NCBI GenBank assembly: GCA_964035575.1
Contig: OZ037873.1
Coordinates: forward strand, 744,001 to 808,000
DNA length: 64,000 bases
Reading direction: 5' to 3'
Source: Rhynchopus sp. YZ270_cl-10
Lineage: Eukaryota > Euglenozoa > Diplonemea > Diplonemida > Diplonemidae
Positions 9,514-20,176 of this stretch are shown here, piece after piece; position 1 is the stretch's first letter, and every line of letters begins with the position of its first letter. The notes beneath the pieces were generated by a model. It ran no database searches. It worked only from the letters and a program-made list of their open reading frames with translations, and was not told the DNA's origin. The position numbers and the translations under genes were made by a program.

Positions 9514-11024
9514 ATGGCAACCCTGCAGTTGACCCTTACTGAGTGGAAGGGCCCGGCAAAGCCTGCTACATACGCGTCTGTTTCTCTGAACGCTGCATCT
9601 GCGTCTGCACCGTCGGGGCAATGCAACAATATAGGGATGGTGTGGGCACGTGACGCAGGGACGATTTCTCTTCCATTTGACCCTGCAGTGCCTCTTGGGG
9701 AGCATGTCATGGAGATGTCGATTCTTGAGGGAAATATGTTTGGCGACACCTGCGTGGCGAAGACGATCACGAAGCTGAATGGGTACACTGGGGTGTTGCG
9801 TGGGGAGGCGGGGAGCTTTCAGCCGGTGTTGTCGGCAGCGGGCGTGCAGGTGGGGACGTTGGTCTTTAGCATGGTGTGTGTAGGGGCGCCTCAGGGCGGT
9901 GGTGGTGCGCAGATGGGTGCACCTTCAGCCCCACCCGCCCCCTCCGCCCCACCAATGGTGCCAACGGAGTCCGGCTCCTGGCCGACACAGCTCCCGTCAA
10001 ACCCCTATTCAGAGAGCCTCCCGTCAGCGCCGTCAGCACCCATGATGTCTGGCGTGCACAACAACCCGCAGACGAACCTCGTAAAGTGCGAGATCCAGCC
10101 CTCGCAGACAGGGCCACTGCGGTTTGTGGGGAACGCTCCGATGCCACTGTATGTTATCCCTCCCATCCCCTTTTTTGCAAAACTATGCAAAGGATCACCT
10201 TTTGTGACAGCTATGATGGGGTTTGGTCGATCCTCAGGAAATGGAGGTTTTTTTATATTTGGAAAATTTTCTGAAAAAATGTGGGACCAAAGAAAACGCA
10301 TCGGGTAAAACTTTTTTGCATTGCACCCAAATCTATTTTCTACAGGCCACCTAGCGTGAAGCGTACCCCTACCGAGCTGTGGAACGACCACAAAGCTAAG
10401 ACGGACCATACCCGCCAGCAGCGTGACCTGGAGTACCAGCAGCAGAAGGAGGCATCCCGGGCCAAGCCGAAGGGCGGGCTCTTCAGCCAGCTGACGAAGG
10501 GGCTCACCGACGTGGCACACCAGACGGGAAGCTTCTTGAGCGATGCCTGCAACAGCGCGGAGAACAGCGTGCGGGAATCGGACTCCAGCTCTCAGCAGAA
10601 GCAGTGGGCGAGCGTCTTCACGAACCTGGCTGCCTCTGAGAAGCTGGAGGCTGGCTACCGTTGCAAATACCTGAACGGCCGGCAGCAGGGCATCGATGGG
10701 ACGGTGTACATCTCCACGAGGTTCGTGTCGTTCATCCCTGTTGCGCCCAGGCAGGACCAGCCGCCCTTCTTTGAAGAATTCCGCAACATTGTCACCGTCG
10801 TGCAATCACGCACCCTAGGTGTACCGTGCATTCAGCTCTACACAAACAGCGGCTTTGTCTTCCAGTTCTCGCACTTCGTGACGGACGTTAAACGGCAGGT
10901 AGGATCCCTTATGGGGACAGTAAAGTACACCCCGTTCGAAGCCTTTGAAATCTACGTCGACAAACACTGGAGGAGCAACACAGCAGTTCCGGTCCCTGGA
11001 TACCAATACCAACCGAGGACATAG
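9514..11024 (+). CDS. C2-GRAM domain protein, two exons
   Basis: Exons 9514-10148 and 10346-11024 join across a 197-base GTATGT...TACAG intron, giving 437 residues (MP-L-PPSVKRTPTELWND across the junction). Residues ~1-125 look like a C2-type beta sandwich. A Pro/Ser/Ala/Met linker follows (APSAPPAPSAPPMVPTESG). After a charged segment (HTRQQRDLEYQQQKE), residues ~310-400 resemble a GRAM domain (AASEKLEAGYRCKYLNGRQQ ... VYISTRFVSFIPVAP). C2 and GRAM domains both bind membranes, often phosphoinositides or Ca2+, so a peripheral membrane or lipid-transfer role is likely. The Ca2+-binding Asp residues of classic C2 domains are not obvious. Confidence 0.7.
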
Positions 11025-11590
11025 GAAAAAAAAAAGACTCCATTTTTTGGGTGATTTTTTGAATATAAAAGTACAGAAACCATAGATAATTCCTTTTGGT
11101 TGTTTTTTAAAAAGGTATTTTTTTATTGTGGAAAAATGGGGTACTGAAACGCAGTTTCTCTCCATGATGAAAAGGGAGGAATTTTTTTTCAATAGAGCTG
11201 AAGGGCATTATTTATTTGGGTAGGGGGTTTTTGGAGAAGGTGGGGGGGGGGGGTCTTCTTAGTATTGTTTTGGTTGTTCAGTTCACCCCCTTTTTTTTTT
11301 GTGCCACATTTCCTCTCCTAACTTGAAATGGGGCTACATAACGAAACCCAGGTAAAAAGGAAGATGAAAAAGGTTTAATTTTTTGCACAAATCGTATTTT
11401 TATTTTGAAATTTCTTTTTTTATTTTAGCGTCTGACTTTTTTTTTTTCAAGTCTTCCTGTAAAGGTCCCTAACTCCACTCTTATCCTATTTTTCTTGTTG
11501 CAAATATGTCTAGCTGCGCGCACAGAGAAGAACGGGTCTGTGTATAGGAGAAGGGGTAGATGTTTTTTTTCCCTCCAGTGTCTACGTCCT

Positions 11591-11632
11591 CCCGATGAAC
11601 GGTGAGGCTTTGTGCACTTTCAACTTCTCTTT
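11591..11632 (+). repeat. Dispersed element, family D
   Basis: CCCGATGAACGGTGAGGC then TTTGTGCACTTTCAACTTC; close to the copy in the DPY-30 intron. Confidence 0.75.
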
Positions 11633-11731
11633 TTTTTCTTTTCTTTCTTTCTTCTGATTGCTAGCGATAAACGAAAAAGTGTCATCCTGAAGTCGTTTTC
11701 TATTTTTACCCCCCGATTTTCCCGGGTTTTT

Positions 11732-11762
11732 AAGGTGACCAAGCACAGAGGCTTAAAAGATT
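11732..11762 (+). repeat. Dispersed hairpin element, family A (partial)
   Basis: AAGGTGACCAAGC, loop ACAGAG, GCTTAAAAG. The outer 3' arm (TCATC) is lost in a T run. Confidence 0.6.
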
Positions 11763-12120
11763 TTTTTTTTTTTTGGTTCTGTTTCGTTCAATCTGTCGGG
11801 AACTGCTGTTGCCAGTACAGTGCAGGTGTGGGTGGGACGGGGATTATGGGGATCGGGTCTCTTGCCTTCGTTCTCTCATTTTCAGGTTTGAACTTTTTTT
11901 CCCCCGCCCCCGCCCGGATTATGGTGACAAAAGCGACTCAAGGAGTGTTGCCTCTATTGTAGCCTCTCGCACACTGCAAAACGGGCAGAAGAGGTACGTC
12001 TTCAATGATCCTTTCATTCATCTGACTGAGAGGAAGCGGGAGTAGAGCATATCAGATGTCAACCTCGAAATGGATGTAGGACTGCATGGTTGGGGGGGTG
12101 CACCCCCAGGTCATGCACCA

Positions 12121-12162
12121 AAGGTACACTGTTCATGAAGAAGGCTTTGTATTTCAAGTCCA
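12121..12162 (+). repeat. Dispersed element, family C
   Basis: AAGGTACACTGTTCATGAAG then AAGGCTTTGTATTTCAAGTC, followed by an A tract. Confidence 0.7.
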
Positions 12163-12369
12163 AAAAAAAAAAAAAATTATTTTCTTTCGAGGGTGGACTA
12201 ACTCATCTGTTGCCAAACCTTTCCTTCTTCTTCTTCTCCTCTCTCTCTCTTTTTTCTTTTCCCATCAAAGTTGAACCCCATATCTTCTCTTGCCTCCTCC
12301 ATCTCCCTCTCTCCCAACTACTACACAAATTTTCCCATTTCAAATTCCAGGGCAAAAAAATTTTTTACT

Positions 12370-14050
12370 ATGTCAGAAACCGGTGGTGCAGTGTTGATTG
12401 AGACAAGCAAAGGTGACATTGTCATTGACTTGTACACAAAGGACTGTCCGAAGACATGCGAGAACTTCTTGAAGCTGTGCAAGATCAAATACTACAATCA
12501 GTGCGCCTTCCACATGGTGGAGAAGGACTTTATTGCACAGTGTGGGGATGTCGGACGGAAAGGGGGATGGAGTGTTTGGGGCCTTATTGATGGGGAGACG
12601 AGACGCTACTTTGCAGACGAGCTGCAGGCACAACGACGCAGGCACAACCGCCTTGCGCATAACAAACGCGGCGTTGTGAGCATGGCGAACGCTGGGTCGC
12701 CCAACTCTAACTCTTCGCAGTTCTTTTTGCAGCTTGCAGACTCCCACATCGACTATCTTGACGAAAAGCACACCATATTTGGCCATGTCACGGAGGGCCT
12801 GCATGTTCTCGAAGAACTGAACAACATCCACGTCAGTGCAGACACACACCAACCCCTTCGTAAGTTCTGCATCCACCACACCATCGTCCTCGAGGATCCC
12901 TTTGAAGATCCACTTGGTATCCAAAAGCTGCTGCGTGAGCGTTCGCCAACCCCAGACGTAGATAGCGACACGGAGTATGTTTCAAGTGGGGAGGATGAAG
13001 GTGTGGATGAGGTGGAGTGGAACGCACTGACCTCAGCGAGGGAGGCAAAGAGTCGTGAGTGGGAGCTTGTCGGGCTTGGGGACATGGCTGACGCAGACCT
13101 CGAGCCGCCGAAGAATGTGCTCTTCGTGTGCTGCATCAATCCTGTCACGGAGGATGAGGACCTGGAGCTTGCGTTCTCGCGTTTTGGGAAGATCAGTTCG
13201 TGTGAAATCCTGCGTACCAAAGATGGGACCTCGCTGCAGTACTGTTTTATCGAGTTTGTCACCGTCAAGGCGTGTGAGCAGGTATGTATAATATGTTGTG
13301 TTTCTTTTTTGTTCACCCCAGCCCCGGACAATACAATCTTCGTGTTACCCGCGATTTTTAATTTTGCATTTTCTCTCAAGCGTGTTGTGGCATCTCACCT
13401 CACCCCTTACCCCCTCGCCCCTCATCCCACAGGCATACCTCAAGATGGAAAACGTTCGCATCGACGACCGTCGTATCCACGTCGACTTCTCCCAATCCGT
13501 TCCCAAGGTGTGGAACAAATGGATGAGCGGCGGTGATGTCACTGGCGGGAAGAAGGGGGGTAAGGGAGGCAAAGGGGAGAAGGGCTCCAAAGGCTCCAAG
13601 GGGGTGAAAGGGGCGAAGGGGGACGACCGTGAAGAGCCACGCGAGAGGCGTGACGAGGGGCGCACCACAGAGAGGAGACGCGACAGCCGCGAGCCGCGCG
13701 AGAGAAGAGGTGACGACCGCGAGCCTGCAGACAGAAGAGACGACAACAGAGAGAGACGGGATAGGGGGCACGACGACAGCAGAGGGGACAGGAACGACAA
13801 CGTTCGTGAACGACGCAGCGACAGACGTGAACGTGGCGACTCTCGGGAGCGCCCCGACAGAAGAGGTGACGACCGACGTGAACGGGGCGAACGCCGTGAA
13901 CGCGAACGTGACTCCCACCGGGATCGCAGAGATACCAGAGAGAGAAGAGGCGAGAGAAGTGAAAGAAGTGAGCGGGGAGGTGACAGAGACAGAGAGAGAC
14001 GCTCTGCTGCTACCAGCAGCAGGTCACGCAGACGTCGGAGCAGCAGTTAA
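12370..14050 (+). CDS. PPIL4-type cyclophilin with RRM, two exons
   Basis: Exons 12370-13281 and 13433-14050 join in phase 0 across a 151-base GTATGT...CACAG intron, giving 509 residues. Residues 1-170 are a cyclophilin domain: ETSKGDIVIDLY, FHMVEKDFIAQCGD, GVVSMANAGSPNSNSSQFFL. The Arg of the prolyl-isomerase site (FHRV) is replaced, as in PPIL4. An acidic linker (PDVDSDTEYVSSGEDEGVDE) leads to an RRM at ~255-330 (NVLFVCCINPVTEDEDL, FIEFVTVKACEQAYLKMENV, RRIHVDFSQSV), which the intron splits. The tail (~345-509) is Gly/Lys then Arg/Glu/Asp/Ser-rich, like nuclear splicing factors. Expected role: spliceosome-associated nuclear cyclophilin. Confidence 0.9.
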
Positions 14051-14370
14051 AACAATAGTTGTCCGAGCACATCTCCAGACAATAACAAAGCTCCCCCCAT
14101 AAGCAAAAAAGAACCCACAAGTATTACGGCTAAAGGGGGGCACTTCTGCCCCCTCCCCCCCTCCTTGAGCAATATTCAAATAGCCCCCTATTTTCTTTCC
14201 CTTTTTCTTCTGTTTGGATCAGAAGCGGACCTATGTTCAATCCACCCCCCAAAACCCCCCAACATCCCCCACAGCGATGAGAAACGTTCTTTTTACACCC
14301 TAAAAAAAAATCATCGCGAAGAGGGGGCCTTTTATTGCTCCTTTTTTTTTTTTTGTGCATTTTAATAAAA
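14051..14370. other. Short spacer
   Basis: C-run and T-run-rich DNA between the cyclophilin and polymerase genes, with no hairpin element and no gene seen. A TTTTAATAAAAATG stretch sits just before the first possible polymerase start. Confidence 0.5.
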
Positions 14371-14400
14371 ATGCAAATACCCGAATCAGAGGTGCGCACA

Positions 14401-16035
14401 ATGAGCGAACGGAGCATTCTTCACATTGATATGGACTGCTTTTACGTTCAGGTCGAGCAGCAACTGGACACCTCCTTGCTTGGCGTCCCCTGCGGGGTTT
14501 TGCAGTACAAAAGCTTTCGTGGTGGCGCACTGATCGCTGTAGGCTATGAAGCAAGAAAGAGCGGGGTCAAACGGGGCATGACAAAGGATGAGGCTTCACG
14601 ACTCTGCCCTGAAATGCGTTTCGCTCGAGTACAAGAGACAAACGGGAAGGCGGATTTAACGAAATACCGAGGAGCCAGTCAAAACGTATTCGACATTCTA
14701 TGTGACGCACCTACCCGCACTATTGAACGTCTCGGCATTGACGAAGCCTTTTTAGATGTAACCGAAGAGGTTCGAATATTCCTTCAAGAACACAACGGAG
14801 TGCCTCCGACACACCCAACCTCAACGGTCCTCTGGTGTGGTAGTGGGAACGTTGATGCAAGCATACCATACAATGAAATGACGCAGGCAGAGCTGCGTTT
14901 GGTTGCAGCAAGCCATATTGCAGATTCCATTCGGAGGAGGATAACAGATAGCTTGGGGTATACTTGCTCTGCAGGCGTTGCTTTAAATAAGGTTCTTGCC
15001 AAGCTTGCAACCGGAATGAACAAACCTGATGGCCAAACCGTTCTGCTCCCTCGCTTTATCGACACCCTCTATAAAGTTACGCCCATCCAAAATATTCGTT
15101 CCCTCGGCGGCAAATTAGGGGAAACTTTATTATCAAAATTCGGCGTCGAATCTGTTTTTGACCTTCAAAAACGATCTCCCGAGGAGTTGATCCGGGCCTA
15201 TGGGAAACAGAAAGGGGAGTGGCTGTGGTATATTTCATATGGGCATTGCAGGGAGGGGGTGAAACACTGTGGCTTGCCGAAGAGTATTGGTTGTTCAAAG
15301 AATTTTCCAGGGTTGACGCAGACGAAGGCAGTGCACGACTGGATAGACTCTCTCGCAAAGGAGGTCGCCCTCCGCACTGCGACCGACACCGAACGCAACC
15401 ACCGCCGCCCCACCACCCTCGTCTTCGGCATCTACCACCGCGGGGGCGGCTCCTCCAGCAAACGAACCACCTACAAAGACGCCTTCCCCACCTCCTCTGC
15501 CGCGCTCCTCTCCGAAGCCATCCGTCTCTACACAGAAATGGGATCCCCCACTCCAGTCACCGCACTCTCCCTCGCTGCATGCGGGTTTCCTATCATCAAA
15601 GAAAAATCCACAAAATCTGGAGGTTTAACCTCTTGGATCAAAAAGAAGGGAGATGAAGATGAACCCTCTCCGAGAAAAAGGGGGAGAAGTGAGGTGGAGG
15701 AAGAGGAGGAGGAGGAGGGGGAAAGCAGCGTAGCGTGCATAGAGCATCGGGAGAGCAGAGAGGAGCGTGGTGGAGAGCCAACAATGTGTGATGATGAGAA
15801 TGAAGTGACGGAAGGGGTGGCAAAGGGAGGTATCCAGCAGCCACTAAATCTCCAGCGTGATGTGCCCCCATCAGATGTGATCGATCTTGACAGCAGCAGT
15901 AGCGAAGGGGTTCTCGCAGAAGAGGACCACCCAGAGGGGGAGGACACTGTGTTTGAGATCAGTCAGAAAAGAGCGGAAAAACCTGCAGAAAAGAGGAGAC
16001 GGAGGAATCCACCTGAAGTGATTGATTTATGTTGA
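14401..16035 (+). CDS. DNA polymerase eta (Y-family translesion polymerase)
   Basis: 544 residues from MSERSILHIDMDCFYVQVEQ; an in-frame ATG at 14371 would add ten residues (MQIPESEVRT). Palm and finger motifs fit pol eta/Rad30: DMDCFYVQVEQ, VLQYKSFRGG, VGYEARKSGVKRGM, KADLTKYR, the second acidic motif GIDEAFLDVT, and CSAGVALNKVLAKLATGMNK. The little-finger domain follows to ~400. The tail holds GGLTSWIKKK, which could act as a degenerate PCNA-binding box, then an acidic stretch and two SUMO-binding-like motifs (DVIDLDSSSSE and EVIDLC at the very end). A C2H2 UBZ finger is not evident. It would copy past UV lesions such as thymine dimers. The gene has no introns. Confidence 0.9.
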   Translation: MSERSILHIDMDCFYVQVEQQLDTSLLGVPCGVLQYKSFRGGALIAVGYEARKSGVKRGMTKDEASRLCPEMRFARVQETNGKADLTKYRGASQNVFDILCDAPTRTIERLGIDEAFLDVTEEVRIFLQEHNGVPPTHPTSTVLWCGSGNVDASIPYNEMTQAELRLVAASHIADSIRRRITDSLGYTCSAGVALNKVLAKLATGMNKPDGQTVLLPRFIDTLYKVTPIQNIRSLGGKLGETLLSKFGVESVFDLQKRSPEELIRAYGKQKGEWLWYISYGHCREGVKHCGLPKSIGCSKNFPGLTQTKAVHDWIDSLAKEVALRTATDTERNHRRPTTLVFGIYHRGGGSSSKRTTYKDAFPTSSAALLSEAIRLYTEMGSPTPVTALSLAACGFPIIKEKSTKSGGLTSWIKKKGDEDEPSPRKRGRSEVEEEEEEEGESSVACIEHRESREERGGEPTMCDDENEVTEGVAKGGIQQPLNLQRDVPPSDVIDLDSSSSEGVLAEEDHPEGEDTVFEISQKRAEKPAEKRRRRNPPEVIDLC

Positions 16036-16321
16036 TTTTGATTTGCTTTTTTTTTGTCCAAAAAAAGGGACTAAAAGAGGAAGAACGGTTTATAAAGTCG
16101 TACTTCCAACTTTCATTTATTCGTGTTTTCATCGCGGGGGGGGGCTAGTATCTTTCAACTTTTCTTTGTTTTACAAAATGTTCTGCATCCGTTGAGGTGT
16201 TTGTATTTCAAAAAAAAACCTCTTTTTTTTTACTCACAATCCGAAATGTGCTTCTTGGCACAGCAAAATGTTATCGCGAAGGGGGAAAAAAAAAACTTAT
16301 ACTCTCTCTCTCTTTCTCTCC

Positions 16322-16366
16322 TCCGTCCGATGGTGAAAACGGTGAGGCGTTTTGCACACCTTCTCT
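16322..16366 (+). repeat. Dispersed element, family D (diverged)
   Basis: TCCGATGGTGAAAACGGTG then AGGCGTTTTGCACACCTTCTC, in the leader region about 85 bases before the DAHP synthase start. The rest of 16036-16450 is T-rich; a decayed family C-like block (GTGTTTGTATTTC) lies near 16197. Confidence 0.6.
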
Positions 16367-16450
16367 CTTTATTCCGATCCACCCTCCGCTTCAGTTCCTT
16401 TCGACCCTCTCTTTTTTCTCTCTCTCTTTTTTTACCCTAAATTTCAAAAA

Positions 16451-17569
16451 ATGGATAAGCAAAACACAGACATCAGCATTGACGAGCTTCAGAGCATTGA
16501 TGATCTTCGCATCAAAAAGCTGCAACCTTTGTACCCACCAAGCATTCTGCTTGACGAGCTGCCGTTGACGGAGGAAGCTTCTCAGACATTGCTTGCCGGG
16601 CGCGTTGCTGTGTCGAACACTGTACGCGGTGCGGATGACCGGTTGGTGGTTGTGGTGGGTCCTTGCAGTATTCATGATAAAAAGAGTGCTCTGGAGTATG
16701 CCTCCCGTCTCAAACCTGTTGCTGACAAACACAAACGCGATCTGATCATTGTTATGCGCGTCTACTTTGAAAAGCCACGTACAACAGTAGGATGGAAAGG
16801 GCTCATTAACGACCCGGACCTCGACAATACCTTCAAAATCAACAAAGGTCTCAAGCTTGCAAGAGAGCTTCTGATTGCAGTGAACCACATGGGGGTGCCG
16901 TGTGGGTGTGAGTTTTTGGACACCATTTCGCCTCAGTTCTTTGCAGACTGCGTTGCATGGGGTGCGATTGGTGCTCGCACCACTGAATCTCAGGTGCACA
17001 GAGAGTTGTCGAGTGGTCTGTCTATGCCGGTAGGGTTTAAGAACAGCACTGCGGGGGATGTGGGTATTGCGTGCGATGCGGTGCAGGCGGCGAAGCATGC
17101 GCATTCGTTTTTGTCTGTGACGAAGCAGGGGTTGGCGGCGATTGTGCACACAACGGGGAATCCGTTCTGCCATGTGATCCTGAGGGGTTCGTCGCAGGGG
17201 ACCAACTACGATGCCTCCAGTGTAGCAGAGGTGCGGGCACAGCTCGCAAAGCGTAGTGTGCAGCATCAAAAGGTCATCATCGACTGTTCGCACGGCAACT
17301 CACGTAAGGTGGCGAAGAACCAGGTAGGGGTGGCAGCAGAGGTGGCAAAGCAGATTGAGGCGGGCTGCAAAACAATTGCCGGTGTCATGATCGAATCGCA
17401 CCTCGTCGGTGGCAACCAGAAGCTCACCGCAACGAACAAAGACTCGCTCGTCTACGGGCAGTCCATTACCGATGAATGTCTCGCTTTTGACGACACTCTG
17501 GTATGTTTTGAGTTTGTTTTTGTTTTGTTTTTTGTTTTTTTTGCCATGGTACAGTTTGTTGAGGTGTAG
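16451..17569 (+). CDS. 3-deoxy-D-arabino-heptulosonate 7-phosphate synthase, class I
   Basis: Condenses phosphoenolpyruvate and erythrose 4-phosphate, the first step of the shikimate pathway. All class I-alpha motifs are visible: GPCSIHD (metal-binding Cys), RVYFEKPRTTVGWKGLINDP, GARTTESQVHRELSSGLSMP, VGFKNSTAGD, VIIDCSHGNSRK (His), ESHLVGGNQ (Glu) and SITDEC (Asp). Length and N-terminal extension fit the AroG/Aro3/Aro4 type that is feedback-inhibited by an aromatic amino acid; which one cannot be told. A 54-base GTATGT...TACAG intron (17501-17554) is likely; splicing gives DDTL-FVEV and stop, 354 residues. The intron is a multiple of three without a stop, so read-through would add 18 hydrophobic residues. 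Confidence 0.92.
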   Translation: MDKQNTDISIDELQSIDDLRIKKLQPLYPPSILLDELPLTEEASQTLLAGRVAVSNTVRGADDRLVVVVGPCSIHDKKSALEYASRLKPVADKHKRDLIIVMRVYFEKPRTTVGWKGLINDPDLDNTFKINKGLKLARELLIAVNHMGVPCGCEFLDTISPQFFADCVAWGAIGARTTESQVHRELSSGLSMPVGFKNSTAGDVGIACDAVQAAKHAHSFLSVTKQGLAAIVHTTGNPFCHVILRGSSQGTNYDASSVAEVRAQLAKRSVQHQKVIIDCSHGNSRKVAKNQVGVAAEVAKQIEAGCKTIAGVMIESHLVGGNQKLTATNKDSLVYGQSITDECLAFDDTLVCFEFVFVLFFVFFAMVQFVEV

Positions 17570-18607
17570 GAGGGGTTGGAGAAGCCAGGTACAATGTCTC
17601 GCTGTTTTGGAAATGCGATTCCTCTGTGTTGTTGCATTATTTTTGGGCAAGTCCACCTTCGCGTGCGTCGCGGGTTTTACTCACCCATGTCATCTGCGTC
17701 AGATGAAATGAGCCATCCAAGCCATCCGAGTCCGTGAACCCCAACCTCTCGTCGTGCACCGATATTTGGCCCTTTTCTGCCGGTGATTGACCATCCCATG
17801 GCCCAGGTCATCAGGTAAAACGAGCACAAGCCTTCTCAATCTTTGCGGCTGCGTTCCATGCTGCTACTGCGTCCTCATGACCCGTCCACACTTTCTCCTG
17901 CTTTATGTCGAAGTCTTTCTGGTGCGCTTGTCGCAACCGTTCCAATGCCACATCGATGTCGTCTCGGTGTAGGGTTGCTTTGAGGTGTGGTGATCACCAT
18001 AAGTTCCTCTCCTCCTGCTTGTCAGCAACAGCATCCATCTCCTGACTGTTAGTGTGGCTGAATGAGGGGGTGCACAAAGTACGCAAGAACTGCGAATCAC
18101 CCCCCCAATTGTATTAAAAATGGTATAAAAGTTTCTGGGTGTTTTGGGTGGTTACGGGGACTACTGGGTGCGAAGGGGTGGGGCGCATGGTGTCTGCTGC
18201 ACTGAAAGGATTCTTAAGTCGAACCTAATTCAATTGAATCAATTAGCCTTTTCCGGATTTTGCAGAATTCACGAAGAGTTCGGACTGCGCTTACCTTTGT
18301 AATGTGGACACTGTGTGGAGGGAACGGGAAAAAAACAAACAAAAAGTATAGTAGATCTCATCCTGAGGGTGGCTTTACTAATATAGCCAGGTTTTCAAAA
18401 TACAAAGGTTTCGGCCGTCACTATCCACCCACACAGCTCGTCTTGGACAACCTGGCTGCGGCAGTGCAGTGCAGAAGGAAGCGCAGGAGAGAGGAGTAGG
18501 TGCACACCCCATCTTGAGCACAGTCTGTGGTCTCTCTCCCCCTCGCTTGTGACACGCCGTCATACTGAGTGGCAGACTGTGTGTTTAATATTGTTGGTAA
18601 TTCTGTT

Positions 18608-18652
18608 GGTGACTAAGCAACGAAAGGCTTAAGTATCACCTTTTAAATTTTT
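18608..18652 (+). repeat. Dispersed hairpin element, family A
   Basis: GGTGACTAAGC, loop AACGAAAG, GCTTAAG, then ATCACCTTTT. Here GGTGA pairs with TCACC, a full Watson-Crick version of the usual G-U containing stem. Confidence 0.75.
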
Positions 18653-19090
18653 TTTCTTCATGAGCTCTTTTGTCTTCAAATAACGAAATATGGCGCAGTT
18701 GTGTTGTCCCCAGTACGCGATTTGCTGCCGTTATAATTGCCCCTTCCTTTTTGTAAAAAATGGAGGGAAAAAACTCCTCCTAAACAAAAATGTGTATCAC
18801 ATGCATCCTTGGGTGTCCATGCTAATACAATGTTTTACCATGGGGTTCAAGCAGTGTATCTCAATCCCTGCGTATCCTGACCATTCTTACTGTGTGTTGG
18901 ATAACTAATAAGGGGGGTAATTCTTGCGCAGAATATGGTCCTCAATGTGTGTATGTGTCACCCACAAGAGTCCTCATATCTAACCAATTTTGTTGTTCTT
19001 TTTTAGTGCGGCGCTGCCCCATTTTTATTGGACTTTCTTCTTCCTTTGTGGGGTTTGCGGATTTTGCACCTTTTTAGTTCATATTTTTAG

Positions 19091-19138
19091 AGGTGACTAA
19101 GCAACGAGAGGCTTAGGATCATCTTATAAACTTTTCTC
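19091..19138 (+). repeat. Dispersed hairpin element, family A
   Basis: Close to consensus: AGGTGACTAAGC, loop AACGAGAG, GCTTAGG, ATCATCTTATAAACTTTTC. Confidence 0.8.
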
Positions 19139-20176
19139 TTTTTTTTCCCTGTATCCAATGTGTTGAGACAGAAGCAGTACTCTAGGTGGACCCAACCAAC
19201 GAAACGCTCTTCGGCAGGGTTTGTCTCCTTGCTTTATTATTAAGTTTGAATTTGCACACACACAGCCAAGAGCGCGGAGGGGGTTTTCGTCAACAAAGAC
19301 CAGAGTATTTCTTTGCATAGATTGAACGTTCACGAGACTTTTTTTAAAAGGTTTTTTCTTCTTTTTTTCGCGGTGTGGTGCGGACCGCAGTCGATTTTGC
19401 GGAGCCCCAGTCGATAAGGAAAAAAAAAAAGCTGGATTTTATTTTTTACTTCTTCTTCTTCCAGATTGCGAGGATTTGGGTATTGTGTTGGCAGTTGAGA
19501 AGAATCTCTTTGTTAACGCTGTATGTTGTAGAACCCATTTTCTTAAGGTATCCTTGTTGTATGCAAGACGACCCATTCTGCATTTTATGTCTGTACCAAT
19601 AACTAAAAGGGGGGGAGTTTCACTTATGATTTGCTCTTGATTTAGCAATTAATGGACAAAATGATGTCCGAATGCAAACAATAAGTGTAAAAGCAAATAG
19701 CTGAGACCCTCCCCTTTTGCCATTTTTTATTTACAAGTCTTTCCGACACAATGCTTTTGGTTATATTGTGTTTATTTGGGTTTATGGTGTTTGCATTGTT
19801 TTTTCACAACTTCGCTTTTGTTCTATTTGACAGTACTCCCCATGAAGGGGAATCAAAACGTATTTCGCTACCATAAAAAGAAAACGGTTTCTCTGTTGAA
19901 GCCTGTTGCAATAATTAGAAAAAAAAAGGTCCATTTTTTCACGATACAAAAAAGTATCTTCGAGATTGATTCAAAATAAATCATTCAACCCAAAAACTTC
20001 TTTTTCATTGTTGCTGGAGGGACGTCTGATTCCTCTTCCTTCCTTTTCTTCTTCTTCGTGCTCCCCGGTCTCTCTGAGATTCCTCAACCTTTCATAGATG
20101 AACTCATACAAACTGCATATTTTCTACCCCCCCCAAAAAAGGAAAATTTACACAAAAAAAAAAAAAAAAAACAAAC

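Larger units (their letters stand above)
11025..12369. other. Long spacer, no gene seen
   Basis: T- and A-run-rich DNA with three dispersed elements (11591, 11732, 12121). The last 150 bases before 12370 are C/T-rich and probably serve as the leader of the cyclophilin gene. Confidence 0.55.
17570..20176. other. 2.6-kb spacer without a supported gene
   Basis: Composition is mixed. The stretch 18370-18500 reads GFTNIARFSKYKGFGRHYPP in one frame, ends in a basic tail and could be an isolated exon, but no partner exon was found. Family A hairpins lie at 18608 and 19091. The rest is T- and A-rich. Confidence 0.4.

Noticed and set aside
13345-13918. Minus-strand ORFs opposite the cyclophilin tail
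   Set aside because: They mirror the low-complexity Arg/Glu/Gly tail and share no features of a real protein.
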